From positions 1,674,001 to 1,738,000 of the forward strand of contig NZ_CP051305.1 in the NCBI RefSeq assembly GCF_024181385.1: 64,000 bases of DNA. The letters are read 5' to 3'. The DNA is from Treponema sp. OMZ 798. GTDB lineage: Bacteria; Spirochaetota; Spirochaetia; Treponematales; Treponemataceae. Positions 53,977 to 61,834 of the stretch are shown here, one piece after another (within the stretch, counting starts at the first letter, position 1; each line of letters starts with the position of its first letter). The translations under genes and the position numbers were made by a program. The notes under the pieces were generated by a model, which ran no database searches, was not told the origin of the DNA, and worked only from the letters and a program-made list of their open reading frames with translations.

Positions 53977-54990
53977 ATGGCTAACGAAGACAAAAATTTC
54001 AGCGAAAAAGATGAGGTTATTCTATCCCCGACACAACAAATAAGGATCAAATTCAAAAATAACAGGCTTGCAATGATAGGCTTTTATATGTTTGTTACTA
54101 TAGTTCTCCTTGTTATAGTAACGCATTTTTACACCAAATTCACAGGCTATGACTTTGCAAAAACCGATCCTACATTGAGGAATAATCCCCCATCTTGGGC
54201 ACATCCGTTCGGAACAGATAAATACGGAAGAGACACCTTTATGAGAGTTCTTGAAGGCGGATGGATTTCTTTACAAGTAGGTTTTTTATCCACATTTATG
54301 GGAGTAACTATAGGTTTAACCATGGGTGCAATTGCCGGTTTTTTCGGCGGACGGGTTGATAATATTATTATGAGGCTTATAGAAATACTTTCCTCATTCC
54401 CGTTCTTAGCGATTGCCTATACAATTTCGGCAATATTCAGAGAAAGTCCGCCTGAGTTTAGACTCTATGTAATAGTTATAATCTTGGGACTTCTAAGCTG
54501 GACAGGTTTAGCCCGATTAATCCGAGGCCAAATCCTTGCGTTAAGGGAGCAGGAATTTATTGTCGCAACGAGGGCCTTAGGTATAAAAAGACGGAACCAA
54601 ATTTTACGCCACCTTGTTCCTAACGTATTGCCGACTGTTGTAGTATCGGCAACCCTTACCTTTGCTTCCTCAATTTTAACCGAATCTTTCTTATCATTTT
54701 TAAACTTATCTGTAACCGAACCTATTCCGACATGGGGAGCTCTTTTATCCAAGGCTGCAGAAAACAGCACAAACCTTAGAGCCTTTTGGTGGATTTGGGT
54801 ATTTCCCGGAACAATGCTCTTTTTGTTTATAATGAGTATAAATCTCGTAGGCGAAGGGCTTAGAGATTCTATCGACCCGAAAGCCGAATATACAACAAAA
54901 AAACAGAGAAAAGAAGCCAGGGCCAGACGCAAAGAAGAAAAGGCTCTTGTAAAACAAGCTAAACAAGCGGTAAAGGAGGCGGCTATATGA
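53977..54990 (+). CDS. ABC permease (OppC/DppC type)
   Basis: Second membrane subunit, 337 residues, with ordinary family dimensions: TM1 LAMIGFYMFVTIVLLVIVTHF, then HPFGTDKYGRDTFMRVLEGGW at about residues 74-94, and the EAA loop VATRALGIKRRNQILRHLVPNVLP. The C-terminus is a strongly basic/Lys-Glu-rich tail after NLVGEGLRDSIDPK (KKQRKEARARRKEEKALVK). It overlaps the OppD-type gene by 4 bp. Contrast with the left operon's 465-residue counterpart. Confidence 0.94.
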   Translation: MANEDKNFSEKDEVILSPTQQIRIKFKNNRLAMIGFYMFVTIVLLVIVTHFYTKFTGYDFAKTDPTLRNNPPSWAHPFGTDKYGRDTFMRVLEGGWISLQVGFLSTFMGVTIGLTMGAIAGFFGGRVDNIIMRLIEILSSFPFLAIAYTISAIFRESPPEFRLYVIVIILGLLSWTGLARLIRGQILALREQEFIVATRALGIKRRNQILRHLVPNVLPTVVVSATLTFASSILTESFLSFLNLSVTEPIPTWGALLSKAAENSTNLRAFWWIWVFPGTMLFLFIMSINLVGEGLRDSIDPKAEYTTKKQRKEARARRKEEKALVKQAKQAVKEAAI

Positions 54991-55979
54991 AAAAACCCCT
55001 GCTTGAAGTTAAAAATTTACATACATACTTTTTTACAAACAAGGGTACGGTAAAAGCCGTTCAAGGTGTAGATTTTACTATTGAAGCCGGTAAAACCTTA
55101 GGAATAGTAGGAGAATCAGGTTCCGGCAAGTCTATTACTGCATTCAGTATTCTCAATTTATTGGAATATCCCGGACGCATTGTTCAAGGAGAAATAAATT
55201 TTGAAGGAAAAAACCTTGTAAATTTCGGCAAAAAAGAAATAAGAAAGATAAGGGGTAACGACATATCCATGATATTTCAAGAACCCATGACCTCTCTTAA
55301 CCCTGTTCACAGGGTAGGCAGGCAGCTTAGTGAACCCTTAATCCTTCATCAGCATATGTCGAAAAAAGAGGCTTGGAATGCCGCCATAGATCTTTTGCGG
55401 GAAGTAAAAATCCCCAATCCTGAAAACGTAGTTTATAACTATCCCTTCCAGCTTTCGGGAGGAATGAGGCAGCGTGTAATGATTGCCATGGCATTAGCCT
55501 GCGAACCACGCCTTTTGATAGCTGACGAGCCTACAACAGCCCTTGATGTTACGATACAGGCCCAGATCTTTAAGTTAATGAACGATTTAAAGAAAAAACA
55601 CAACACAGCCATCATGTTTATAACCCACGACTTGGGAGCTATTGCAGAATTGGCCGATGATGTTGCCGTAATGTACACAGGAGAAATCGTTGAAAGAGCC
55701 CCTGTAGATGTTATCTTTGACCGAAAAACTCAATTCTCTCATCCCTACAAGGAAGGCTTGCTTGAGTCAATTCCCCTCTTGGATGAAGAAGTAGAATATC
55801 TCGCTCAAATTCAAGGAAGCGTACCCCATCCTCTTAAACTTCCCAAGGGATGCAGATTTTCGACAAGGTGTGAGTATGCAACCGACAAATGCCGAAACGA
55901 AAAGCCCGAATTGGTTGAAGTAGAAGAAGGACACTTAATCAGATGCTTTTATCCGAAATCAGGAGGTAGACATGAGTAA
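54987..55979 (+). CDS. Oligopeptide-type ABC transporter ATPase (OppD/DppD)
   Basis: ATPase of 330 residues: Walker A GESGSGKSI, Q-loop IFQEPMTSLNP, signature/Walker B LSGGMRQRVMIAMALACEPRLLIADEPTTALD and H-loop ITHDLGAIAE. C-terminal cysteine segment KGCRFSTRCEYATDKC. Overlaps both neighbours by 4-8 bp, so the operon is tightly coupled. Confidence 0.95.
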   Translation: MKKPLLEVKNLHTYFFTNKGTVKAVQGVDFTIEAGKTLGIVGESGSGKSITAFSILNLLEYPGRIVQGEINFEGKNLVNFGKKEIRKIRGNDISMIFQEPMTSLNPVHRVGRQLSEPLILHQHMSKKEAWNAAIDLLREVKIPNPENVVYNYPFQLSGGMRQRVMIAMALACEPRLLIADEPTTALDVTIQAQIFKLMNDLKKKHNTAIMFITHDLGAIAELADDVAVMYTGEIVERAPVDVIFDRKTQFSHPYKEGLLESIPLLDEEVEYLAQIQGSVPHPLKLPKGCRFSTRCEYATDKCRNEKPELVEVEEGHLIRCFYPKSGGRHE

Positions 55980-57129
55980 GATATTATTGGAAACTCGCGG
56001 CCTTAAACAGTATTTTCCTACGGGCAAAACACGGAATGAGAGGAAGAATCTCAAAAGAATCGCCAATGAAGCAATAGATCTTTATAAAAAAACATTTAAT
56101 GCCGAGGCGGATATACATCAGCTTGTCGATATGCATAAAAGCGGTAAGGATCTCGGCAAGGAGCTTACAGACCTCGTTTTGGACTATGAAACATACTCGG
56201 CTCTGCACGGTCAGCACCTATGCGTAATAGCCAATGACGGTATAGACCTTGTTATATACGAAGGAGAAACCGTAGGCCTTGTAGGCGAATCAGGCTGCGG
56301 AAAATCAACCCTAGGACGAACAATCCTCAAGCTATATAAGCCTACTGCCGGCGAAATCTTTTTTGAGGGTGAAAACATTACAAATTACAGCGTAACTCAA
56401 ATGATGCCCTTACGAAAAAAGATGCAGATTATCTTCCAAGACCCCTACTCCTCTCTTAACCCTAAGATGACTGTAGGTCAGATCATAGGTGAAGCCCTGC
56501 TTGAACATGGAATGTTCAAAAAGAAGGATCCCGAGTATGAAAAGTATGTAAAGAAGATAATGAATACCTGCGGTTTGGCAGACTACATGATTTACAGATA
56601 TCCTCACGAATTTTCAGGCGGTCAAAGACAGCGTATCGGTATAGCCAGAGCCTTGGCCTTGAAACCTAAATTCATAGTATGCGATGAGGCTGTTTCGGCC
56701 TTGGACGTTTCGATCCAATCCCAGATCATCAACCTTCTCAATGACTTGCAAAAGGAATTCCACCTATCCTATTTGTTTATTTCGCATGACCTTTCGGTTG
56801 TAAAGCACATAAGCGACAGAATAGGTGTTATGTATTTGGGGAATATGGTCGAATTTACCGATAAGAAAGAATTATACGCTAATCCTCTTCATCCTTATAC
56901 AAAGGTTCTTCTTTCGGCAATTCCCGAAACTGACTTGCAGAAGATGAGGACAAAGAGGCGAATTCTATTGGAAGGAGATATCCCGTCCAACATTATTACG
57001 CCCACAGGCTGTAAATTCCATACACGGTGCCCTATTGCAAAGGATATATGCAAACGCGAAATTCCTCAATTTAAGGAAGAAAAACCGGGCCATTTTGTAG
57101 CCTGTCACTTTAGCGGAGCCGAACTGTAA
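55972..57129 (+). CDS. Oligopeptide-type ABC ATPase (OppF/DppF) with N-terminal insert
   Basis: ATPase of 385 residues. Walker A GESGCGKST is at 105-113, some 60 residues later than in typical OppF. The extra part, residues 18-85, is helical and charged (ERKNLKRIANEAIDLYKKTFNAE, then IHQLVDMHKSGKDLGKEL) and interrupts the normal run between LLETRGLKQYFPTG and the strand before Walker A. Signature FSGGQRQRIGIARALALKPKFIVCDEAVSALD has DEA in place of DEP. Cysteine segment GCKFHTRCPIAKDIC. The insert may regulate the ATPase or bind a partner. The stop overlaps the ATG of the small membrane protein by 1 bp. Confidence 0.92.
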   Translation: MSKILLETRGLKQYFPTGKTRNERKNLKRIANEAIDLYKKTFNAEADIHQLVDMHKSGKDLGKELTDLVLDYETYSALHGQHLCVIANDGIDLVIYEGETVGLVGESGCGKSTLGRTILKLYKPTAGEIFFEGENITNYSVTQMMPLRKKMQIIFQDPYSSLNPKMTVGQIIGEALLEHGMFKKKDPEYEKYVKKIMNTCGLADYMIYRYPHEFSGGQRQRIGIARALALKPKFIVCDEAVSALDVSIQSQIINLLNDLQKEFHLSYLFISHDLSVVKHISDRIGVMYLGNMVEFTDKKELYANPLHPYTKVLLSAIPETDLQKMRTKRRILLEGDIPSNIITPTGCKFHTRCPIAKDICKREIPQFKEEKPGHFVACHFSGAEL

Positions 57130-57338
57130 TGTTTTTTAGAAATAATGAACATAGCTTAAAATCCGGCAAACGGCAAGCTATAGAAGAAATGGAAGAGCTA
57201 AATGAGCTTAGAGAAAATCATCCTCTCGAAAAAGGAGATTTTCTTGCAATAATAATTGCAGCTTTTACTACCTTAGTGCCTATTGTTGCAATTTGCCTTT
57301 TAGCCTACTACTTTATATCGATGTTTTTATTCGGTTAA
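57129..57338 (+). CDS. Small single-pass membrane protein ending the importer operon
   Basis: A 69-residue protein translated by stop/start overlap (TAATG) with the OppF-type gene. The first 37 residues are charged and helical (KRQAIEEMEELNELRENHPLEKG); the rest is one hydrophobic segment FLAIIIAAFTTLVPIVAICLLAYYFISMFLF. Charge distribution suggests the N-terminus is cytoplasmic. Not recognised as a family. Its fixed place suggests an accessory subunit of the importer, but that is inference from position only. Confidence 0.65.
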   Translation: MFFRNNEHSLKSGKRQAIEEMEELNELRENHPLEKGDFLAIIIAAFTTLVPIVAICLLAYYFISMFLFG

Positions 57339-57346
57339 AGACTAAA

Positions 57347-57380
57347 AAAAGGGATGCTTTCCGAGAGGAGCATCCCTTTT
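57347..57380. terminator. Bidirectional terminator between importer operon and metG
   Basis: AAAAGGGATGCT (57347-57358) and AGCATCCCTTTT (57369-57380): perfect 12-bp stem with a 10-nt loop and A/T flanks on both sides, between two convergent genes. It should end both transcripts. Confidence 0.92.
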
Positions 57381-57395
57381 CTATTTATAACCGGC

Positions 57396-59765
57396 CTAGC
57401 CTGCTTCGCCGTTTTTTACCTTTTCAAGCTTCATTTCTTTTCCTGCAGCCAAAAGTTTTTTACCCTCAATTTTAGGAATATAATCTTCTATCAATATGGG
57501 AGCGGCAAAAAAGGTGTCGGCATCTATTGCAGCAGGCTTTTGTGCATAAAAGGCGTTTACTGCCTCAGGGTCTGAAGTGTCGGCATCACCTTCAAGGATT
57601 ACGGGAGTGCCCGGAGCCGCCCAAGGGGCTTGGAGAAGTTCGACATGTTCTTTTTCTTCTTCATCATACCAGCTTGCCGCCAAAAGCATACCCTTCGATT
57701 CGATGCCGCGCATTTTTCGAGGCTTTAGGTTGTCGGCAATTATGACCGTCTTACCTAAGATTTCTTCCTCTTTTAAAAAGGGAACCAGACCTGAAAGGAT
57801 GGTTCTCTCTTCACCTGAGCCGTCATCAAGCTTTTCGATGTAGAGCTTGTCGGCATCGGGGTGCCTTTCGACGGATACAACCTTGGCCGTTTTTAAGGCA
57901 ATCTTTTTTGAAAAAAGCTCTGCAGGGGAGAGCATTTCTTTTTTTTCGGATGAGGAAACTGCATCAGATTTTGCAGAACCAGCTTTTTCGGTATTATTTT
58001 CCATTTCTTTTCTGTCCTTTTGACTTCCGGAATAACGCTCCCTATAGGCATCGATGGCCTTATTTTCAAGGGTTTTAAAAATTATTACGGGGTTTTCTAT
58101 TGTTTTAAGTCCTTCCCTTTCGCCCAAATTTTTCCATGTAAGGAAAGCTCCGTCAGGCTTATTGAATTGCGGGGCTTTGCCGTCAAATATGTTGCCGGAC
58201 CAAATCTTTTGACCGAAAAAGCCTGCGGCCTGATCGGCGTATTGGGGCATATATGGATGGATTAAGATTAAAATATCTTTTATGAGGTAGCAAAGTTCAG
58301 CCATAAGAGCTTCGGCATATTCGGGATCGGTTTCACGCCTCTTCCAAGGCTCTCCATCCTGAAAGGCCTTGTTTGCAACGGAAGAAAGAGCAAAGACCTC
58401 ATGGAAGGAATCTCTAAGTTCCGCCCAGTCGGAAAGGCAGGTTATCTTTTTGAAGCTTGCAGAAGCAGCATCTCTTAAAGATTGCACCATATTTCTTATG
58501 TCGTCCCTAGCCGATTTTGTTCCGTCAACTTGAGGTATTTTACCCTCATAGTAACGGTGAACGAAGGTAGCTGTCCTGTTTACAAGATTGCAGAGGTTTC
58601 CGATAAGCTCGCTGTTTACGCTTTCTTGAAAATCCTTCCATGTAAACCGGGTGTCGTTCTTTTCGGGGCGGTTATAAAAGATGTAGAACCTCCACATATC
58701 GGCAGGGATGCCGGATTCTTTGGCATCGTTTCCGAAAACGCCCACGCCCTTAGATTTTGAGAACTTACCGTTCTCGTAATTGAGGTATTCGGTTCCCGAC
58801 ATATGAAAGAGTTTTGTCCAGTCTTTGCCTGAGCCCAGAAGAGAACAGGGGAAGATTACCGTGTGGAAGGGGATATTGTCCTTTCCGATAAACTGAAAAA
58901 GTTCAACGTCTTTTTGATCAAGCCACCACGCCTTCCAATCCTTGCCTGCAAGGTCGGCCCAGCACTTTGTAATGGAAATATAGCCTATGGGTGCGTCAAA
59001 CCATACATAAAAGACCTTGTCTTCAAAGCCTTTTTTGGGTACGGGGATTCCCCATTTAAGATCCCTTGTGATAGCCCTTTCCTGAAGCCCGTCGCGCAGC
59101 CAGCTTTTTGACATTTGAAGGGCGTTGTTTGACCATTTGCCCTCCTCTGCCGTCTTAGGCATCCATTTTTCGTATTCGGGTACGATTTTAGGAAGGTTTA
59201 TATAAAGATGGGTTGTAGAGCGCAGTTCAGGCGAAGCCCCGCAGGAAGAACAACGCGGCTCTTTTAAATCGGTAGGATCTAAGAGCTTTCCGCAATGCTC
59301 GCACTGATCGCCCCTTGCTCCGTCATAGGAACAGGAGGGGCAGGTACCCAGCACATAGCGGTCGGCCAAAAAACGCTTACATGAGGGGCAGTAAAGCTGC
59401 TCTATTGTGTGTTCGGTAATATAGCCGTTTTTATCGAGGTCATTAAAAATTCCCTGAGTTATTTCTGTTTGCTGGGGGGTTGAAGTTCTTCCAAAGTAGT
59501 CGAAAGCAATATTGAACCAGTTGTAGATATCCGCATGGATAGCGTGATAGAATGAACAGAGCTCTTCGGGGCTCTTATTTTCTTCTGCAGCCTTTGTTTC
59601 GGTTGCAGTTCCATATTCATCGGTGCCGCAAATATACAGGGTTTCATATTCTTTTAGGCGGCAAAAGCGTGCAAATACATCAGCGGATAATACTTGAATT
59701 AAATTTCCCAGATGGGGAAAATTGTTTACATAAGGCAAAGCCGAGGTTACTAATTTTCTTTTCAT
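57396..59765 (-). CDS. metG: Methionyl-tRNA synthetase with C-terminal tRNA-binding domain
   Basis: Class I synthetase, 789 residues. HIGH-type motif FPHLGN (16-21) and KMSKS-type KFSKSKG (334-340). The connective domain carries two zinc knuckles: C126/C129/C142/C145 and C155/C158/C172/C175, the two-knuckle MetG class. The C-terminal domain from about residue 635 (LFSKKIALKTAKVVSVERHPDADKLYIEKLD, then LVPFLKEEEILGKTVIIADNLKPRKMRGIESKGMLLAA) is an EMAP-II/Trbp111-like OB fold that binds tRNA; it is joined by a charged, Lys/Ser-rich linker. Beyond it is a short extra tail. tRNA-Sec lies directly upstream on the same strand. Confidence 0.96.
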   Translation of the reverse strand: MKRKLVTSALPYVNNFPHLGNLIQVLSADVFARFCRLKEYETLYICGTDEYGTATETKAAEENKSPEELCSFYHAIHADIYNWFNIAFDYFGRTSTPQQTEITQGIFNDLDKNGYITEHTIEQLYCPSCKRFLADRYVLGTCPSCSYDGARGDQCEHCGKLLDPTDLKEPRCSSCGASPELRSTTHLYINLPKIVPEYEKWMPKTAEEGKWSNNALQMSKSWLRDGLQERAITRDLKWGIPVPKKGFEDKVFYVWFDAPIGYISITKCWADLAGKDWKAWWLDQKDVELFQFIGKDNIPFHTVIFPCSLLGSGKDWTKLFHMSGTEYLNYENGKFSKSKGVGVFGNDAKESGIPADMWRFYIFYNRPEKNDTRFTWKDFQESVNSELIGNLCNLVNRTATFVHRYYEGKIPQVDGTKSARDDIRNMVQSLRDAASASFKKITCLSDWAELRDSFHEVFALSSVANKAFQDGEPWKRRETDPEYAEALMAELCYLIKDILILIHPYMPQYADQAAGFFGQKIWSGNIFDGKAPQFNKPDGAFLTWKNLGEREGLKTIENPVIIFKTLENKAIDAYRERYSGSQKDRKEMENNTEKAGSAKSDAVSSSEKKEMLSPAELFSKKIALKTAKVVSVERHPDADKLYIEKLDDGSGEERTILSGLVPFLKEEEILGKTVIIADNLKPRKMRGIESKGMLLAASWYDEEEKEHVELLQAPWAAPGTPVILEGDADTSDPEAVNAFYAQKPAAIDADTFFAAPILIEDYIPKIEGKKLLAAGKEMKLEKVKNGEAG

Positions 59766-59839
59766 ATAGAGGATTATGAATTATTATGGAAAAAAAATCA
59801 ACTACCTTGATAAAAATTAGTTTTAGCCGGTAGAAAGGA

Positions 59840-59928
59840 CGGAAGAGGCAGGAATCGAACCTGCCATTGCGAATTATGCAACCTACGGTTTTGAAGACCG
59901 CGGGAGCCACCAGACCCCATCTGCTTCC
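59840..59928 (-). tRNA. selC: tRNA-Sec (anticodon UCA)
   Basis: Selenocysteine tRNA reading UGA. On the minus strand the gene starts GGAAGCAGATGGGGTCTGG (59928 downward). The anticodon arm is GCGGT-CTTCAAA-ACCGT, giving UCA in the loop. A long variable arm follows (TTGC-ATAATTC-GCAA), then the T arm GGCAGG-TTCGATT-CCTGCC and the 3' acceptor strand TCTTCC plus discriminator G. CCA is not encoded. The acceptor pairs GGAAG with CTTCC and continues AG with CT only if C6 is bulged, which is unusual. It implies that the organism makes selenoproteins, with selA/selB and selenoprotein genes outside this window. Confidence 0.93.
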
Positions 59929-59959
59929 GCAATGAATATACACAAAATCAAAGCCTTTG

Positions 59960-61834
59960 TCAAGATTTGTCTTGATAATATTGGGCTTGGGCGTTCCATA
60001 ATTTATTGTAAAGGCCTTGTTCAGCTAAGAGCTTTTCGTGGCTGCCTTCTTGGGCTATTCGGCCCTCATCAAAGACCAAGATATGGGAGCAAAACTTACA
60101 CGAGGAAAGGCGGTGCGAAATATAAAGGGAGGTTTTGTTTTTTACAAGGCCGTCGAATTTGGAGTATATTTCGGCTTCGGCAATGGGGTCAAGGGCGGCT
60201 GTAGGTTCGTCCAAGATTATAAAAGGAGCGTCCTTATAAAGGGCACGGGCTATTGCAATTTTCTGTCCCTCTCCGCCCGAAATATTTACGCCCTCATCAT
60301 CAAAGTTTTTATAAAGATAAGTTTCTTCCTCTTTTTTAAACTTAGAAAGATCAAGGTCGGCCTTCTTTAAAACATCTAAAACCTTATTTTTATCGTAAGC
60401 TTCTCCGCCGGAAAGATTTTGAGCAAGAGGGAGAGCAAGGAGTTTAAAGTCTTGAAAGACGACTGAAAAAAGGTTTAGGTATTCTTTATAGTCGTATTCT
60501 TTTATGTTCTTTCCGTTAAAAAGAATTTCACCTTCCGTAGGGTCATAGAGGCGGCATAGAAGTTTTACAAAGGTGGTCTTGCCGCTTCCGTTTTTACCGA
60601 CTACGGCAAGCCTCTCATTCTTCTTTAAGGTGAGGTTCAAATTTTTTAAAACTCTTTTTTCCGAATCGGGATATGAAAAAGAAACGTTTTTAAACTCGAT
60701 TGTGTTTTCGGCGTTGCCGGAATAATCGAGGGGAGTATTGTTCATGCACATTCCGTTTTTGATATCCAAGAAGTCGAATAAATCCTTTAAAAAAGCCCTA
60801 TTGTTTTTTGCCTCGCCTGCGACCGTGAAGATTTCGGTGAGGGCGGAAGAAAGAGCCGTTATACTTGCAGCATATTGCATGAGGTTACCTGCCGGGAAGG
60901 CTCCTCCCAGAGCCTTTAGGCCCACAAAGCCGTAAATGACTATTAAAAGGGAAGTCGAAACAAAGGCAGATAAAAAGGCAAAAAAGCCCATTTCTTTTTT
61001 AGCGCATTTTGCAAGTCTCCCTCCGGGCAGAAAAATATTAGTGGAAAATCTTATTATGTTACCCTCTCCTTGCTGGCCGTACATACGCACATCCATTGCA
61101 CGATTTTTTTCGTTAAAGAGTCTAAAGAAAAAACTAAACACCCTGTTTCCTTCTGTGGCTTCCTCCGAAACAAGGGCCCAGTAGGAGTCCGACATTGTTT
61201 GAAGTTTTGCAGGAATGATAATTAAAAGCACAATGCTAAAAAGAATTACAAAGATAAAAAGGGGATTGTTTAAAAAAAGCAATTCCGCAGTCTGAACCTT
61301 AAAGCTAAAAAGGCTTATACTCAAGGCTGCCGACGTGATTACGGAAGTAAGATGGGTGGAACACTTTGTATAAATCCAAAGAATTTTGTACAATCCCCAG
61401 CCTCCGTAATTTGAATTTTGCCATATCCTTGTATAAATCTCATTTGTTTTTGCGGATTCCGCATCTTGAAAATCCATACTTAAAAATTTTTGAACATAGA
61501 TGTCTTCTACCTTGTAGTCTATACTCCGTCCTTCATAGTTTGCCCATCTTTTAAATAAGGAAGAAACAAGCATACAAAGAGCCGTTAAAATAAGGGAGAG
61601 CAGTACCAAGCTTTTGATTTTCGATAAATCGCCTTGTCCCAAATAAATTAAAACAAGCTCGTTTACAATCCTTGCCGAAAAGAAAATACCTATAAAGGGC
61701 AAGAGACTCGTAAAAACTTTTTCTCCAAGCACGGAAATAAAAAACAAAGGAGCCTTTTTAAATAGGAGAAAAAAAGCCCGCCGATTCAAGCCCTTGTTAT
61801 GTCTTTTTTTATTATCTTTTTTTTCGGTTTTCAT
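59960..61834 (-). CDS. ABC exporter half-transporter (second of pair)
   Basis: A 624-residue membrane/ATPase fusion. The N-terminal half is a six-helix exporter domain (helices near LPFIGIFFSARIVNELVLIYL, VLLSLILTALCMLVSSLF, AALSISLFSFKV and LFIFVILFSIVLLIIIPA). The ATPase has Walker A GKNGSGKTT, Q-loop VFQDFKLLALPLAQNL, signature NISGGEGQKIAIARALYKDAPFIILDEPTAALDP and H-loop ISHRLSS. Start codon with GGAGGAAATTT; it overlaps the partner gene by 4 bp, indicating a heterodimer. Substrate unknown: drug, lipid or peptide export are all possible. Confidence 0.9.
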   Translation of the reverse strand: MKTEKKDNKKRHNKGLNRRAFFLLFKKAPLFFISVLGEKVFTSLLPFIGIFFSARIVNELVLIYLGQGDLSKIKSLVLLSLILTALCMLVSSLFKRWANYEGRSIDYKVEDIYVQKFLSMDFQDAESAKTNEIYTRIWQNSNYGGWGLYKILWIYTKCSTHLTSVITSAALSISLFSFKVQTAELLFLNNPLFIFVILFSIVLLIIIPAKLQTMSDSYWALVSEEATEGNRVFSFFFRLFNEKNRAMDVRMYGQQGEGNIIRFSTNIFLPGGRLAKCAKKEMGFFAFLSAFVSTSLLIVIYGFVGLKALGGAFPAGNLMQYAASITALSSALTEIFTVAGEAKNNRAFLKDLFDFLDIKNGMCMNNTPLDYSGNAENTIEFKNVSFSYPDSEKRVLKNLNLTLKKNERLAVVGKNGSGKTTFVKLLCRLYDPTEGEILFNGKNIKEYDYKEYLNLFSVVFQDFKLLALPLAQNLSGGEAYDKNKVLDVLKKADLDLSKFKKEEETYLYKNFDDEGVNISGGEGQKIAIARALYKDAPFIILDEPTAALDPIAEAEIYSKFDGLVKNKTSLYISHRLSSCKFCSHILVFDEGRIAQEGSHEKLLAEQGLYNKLWNAQAQYYQDKS

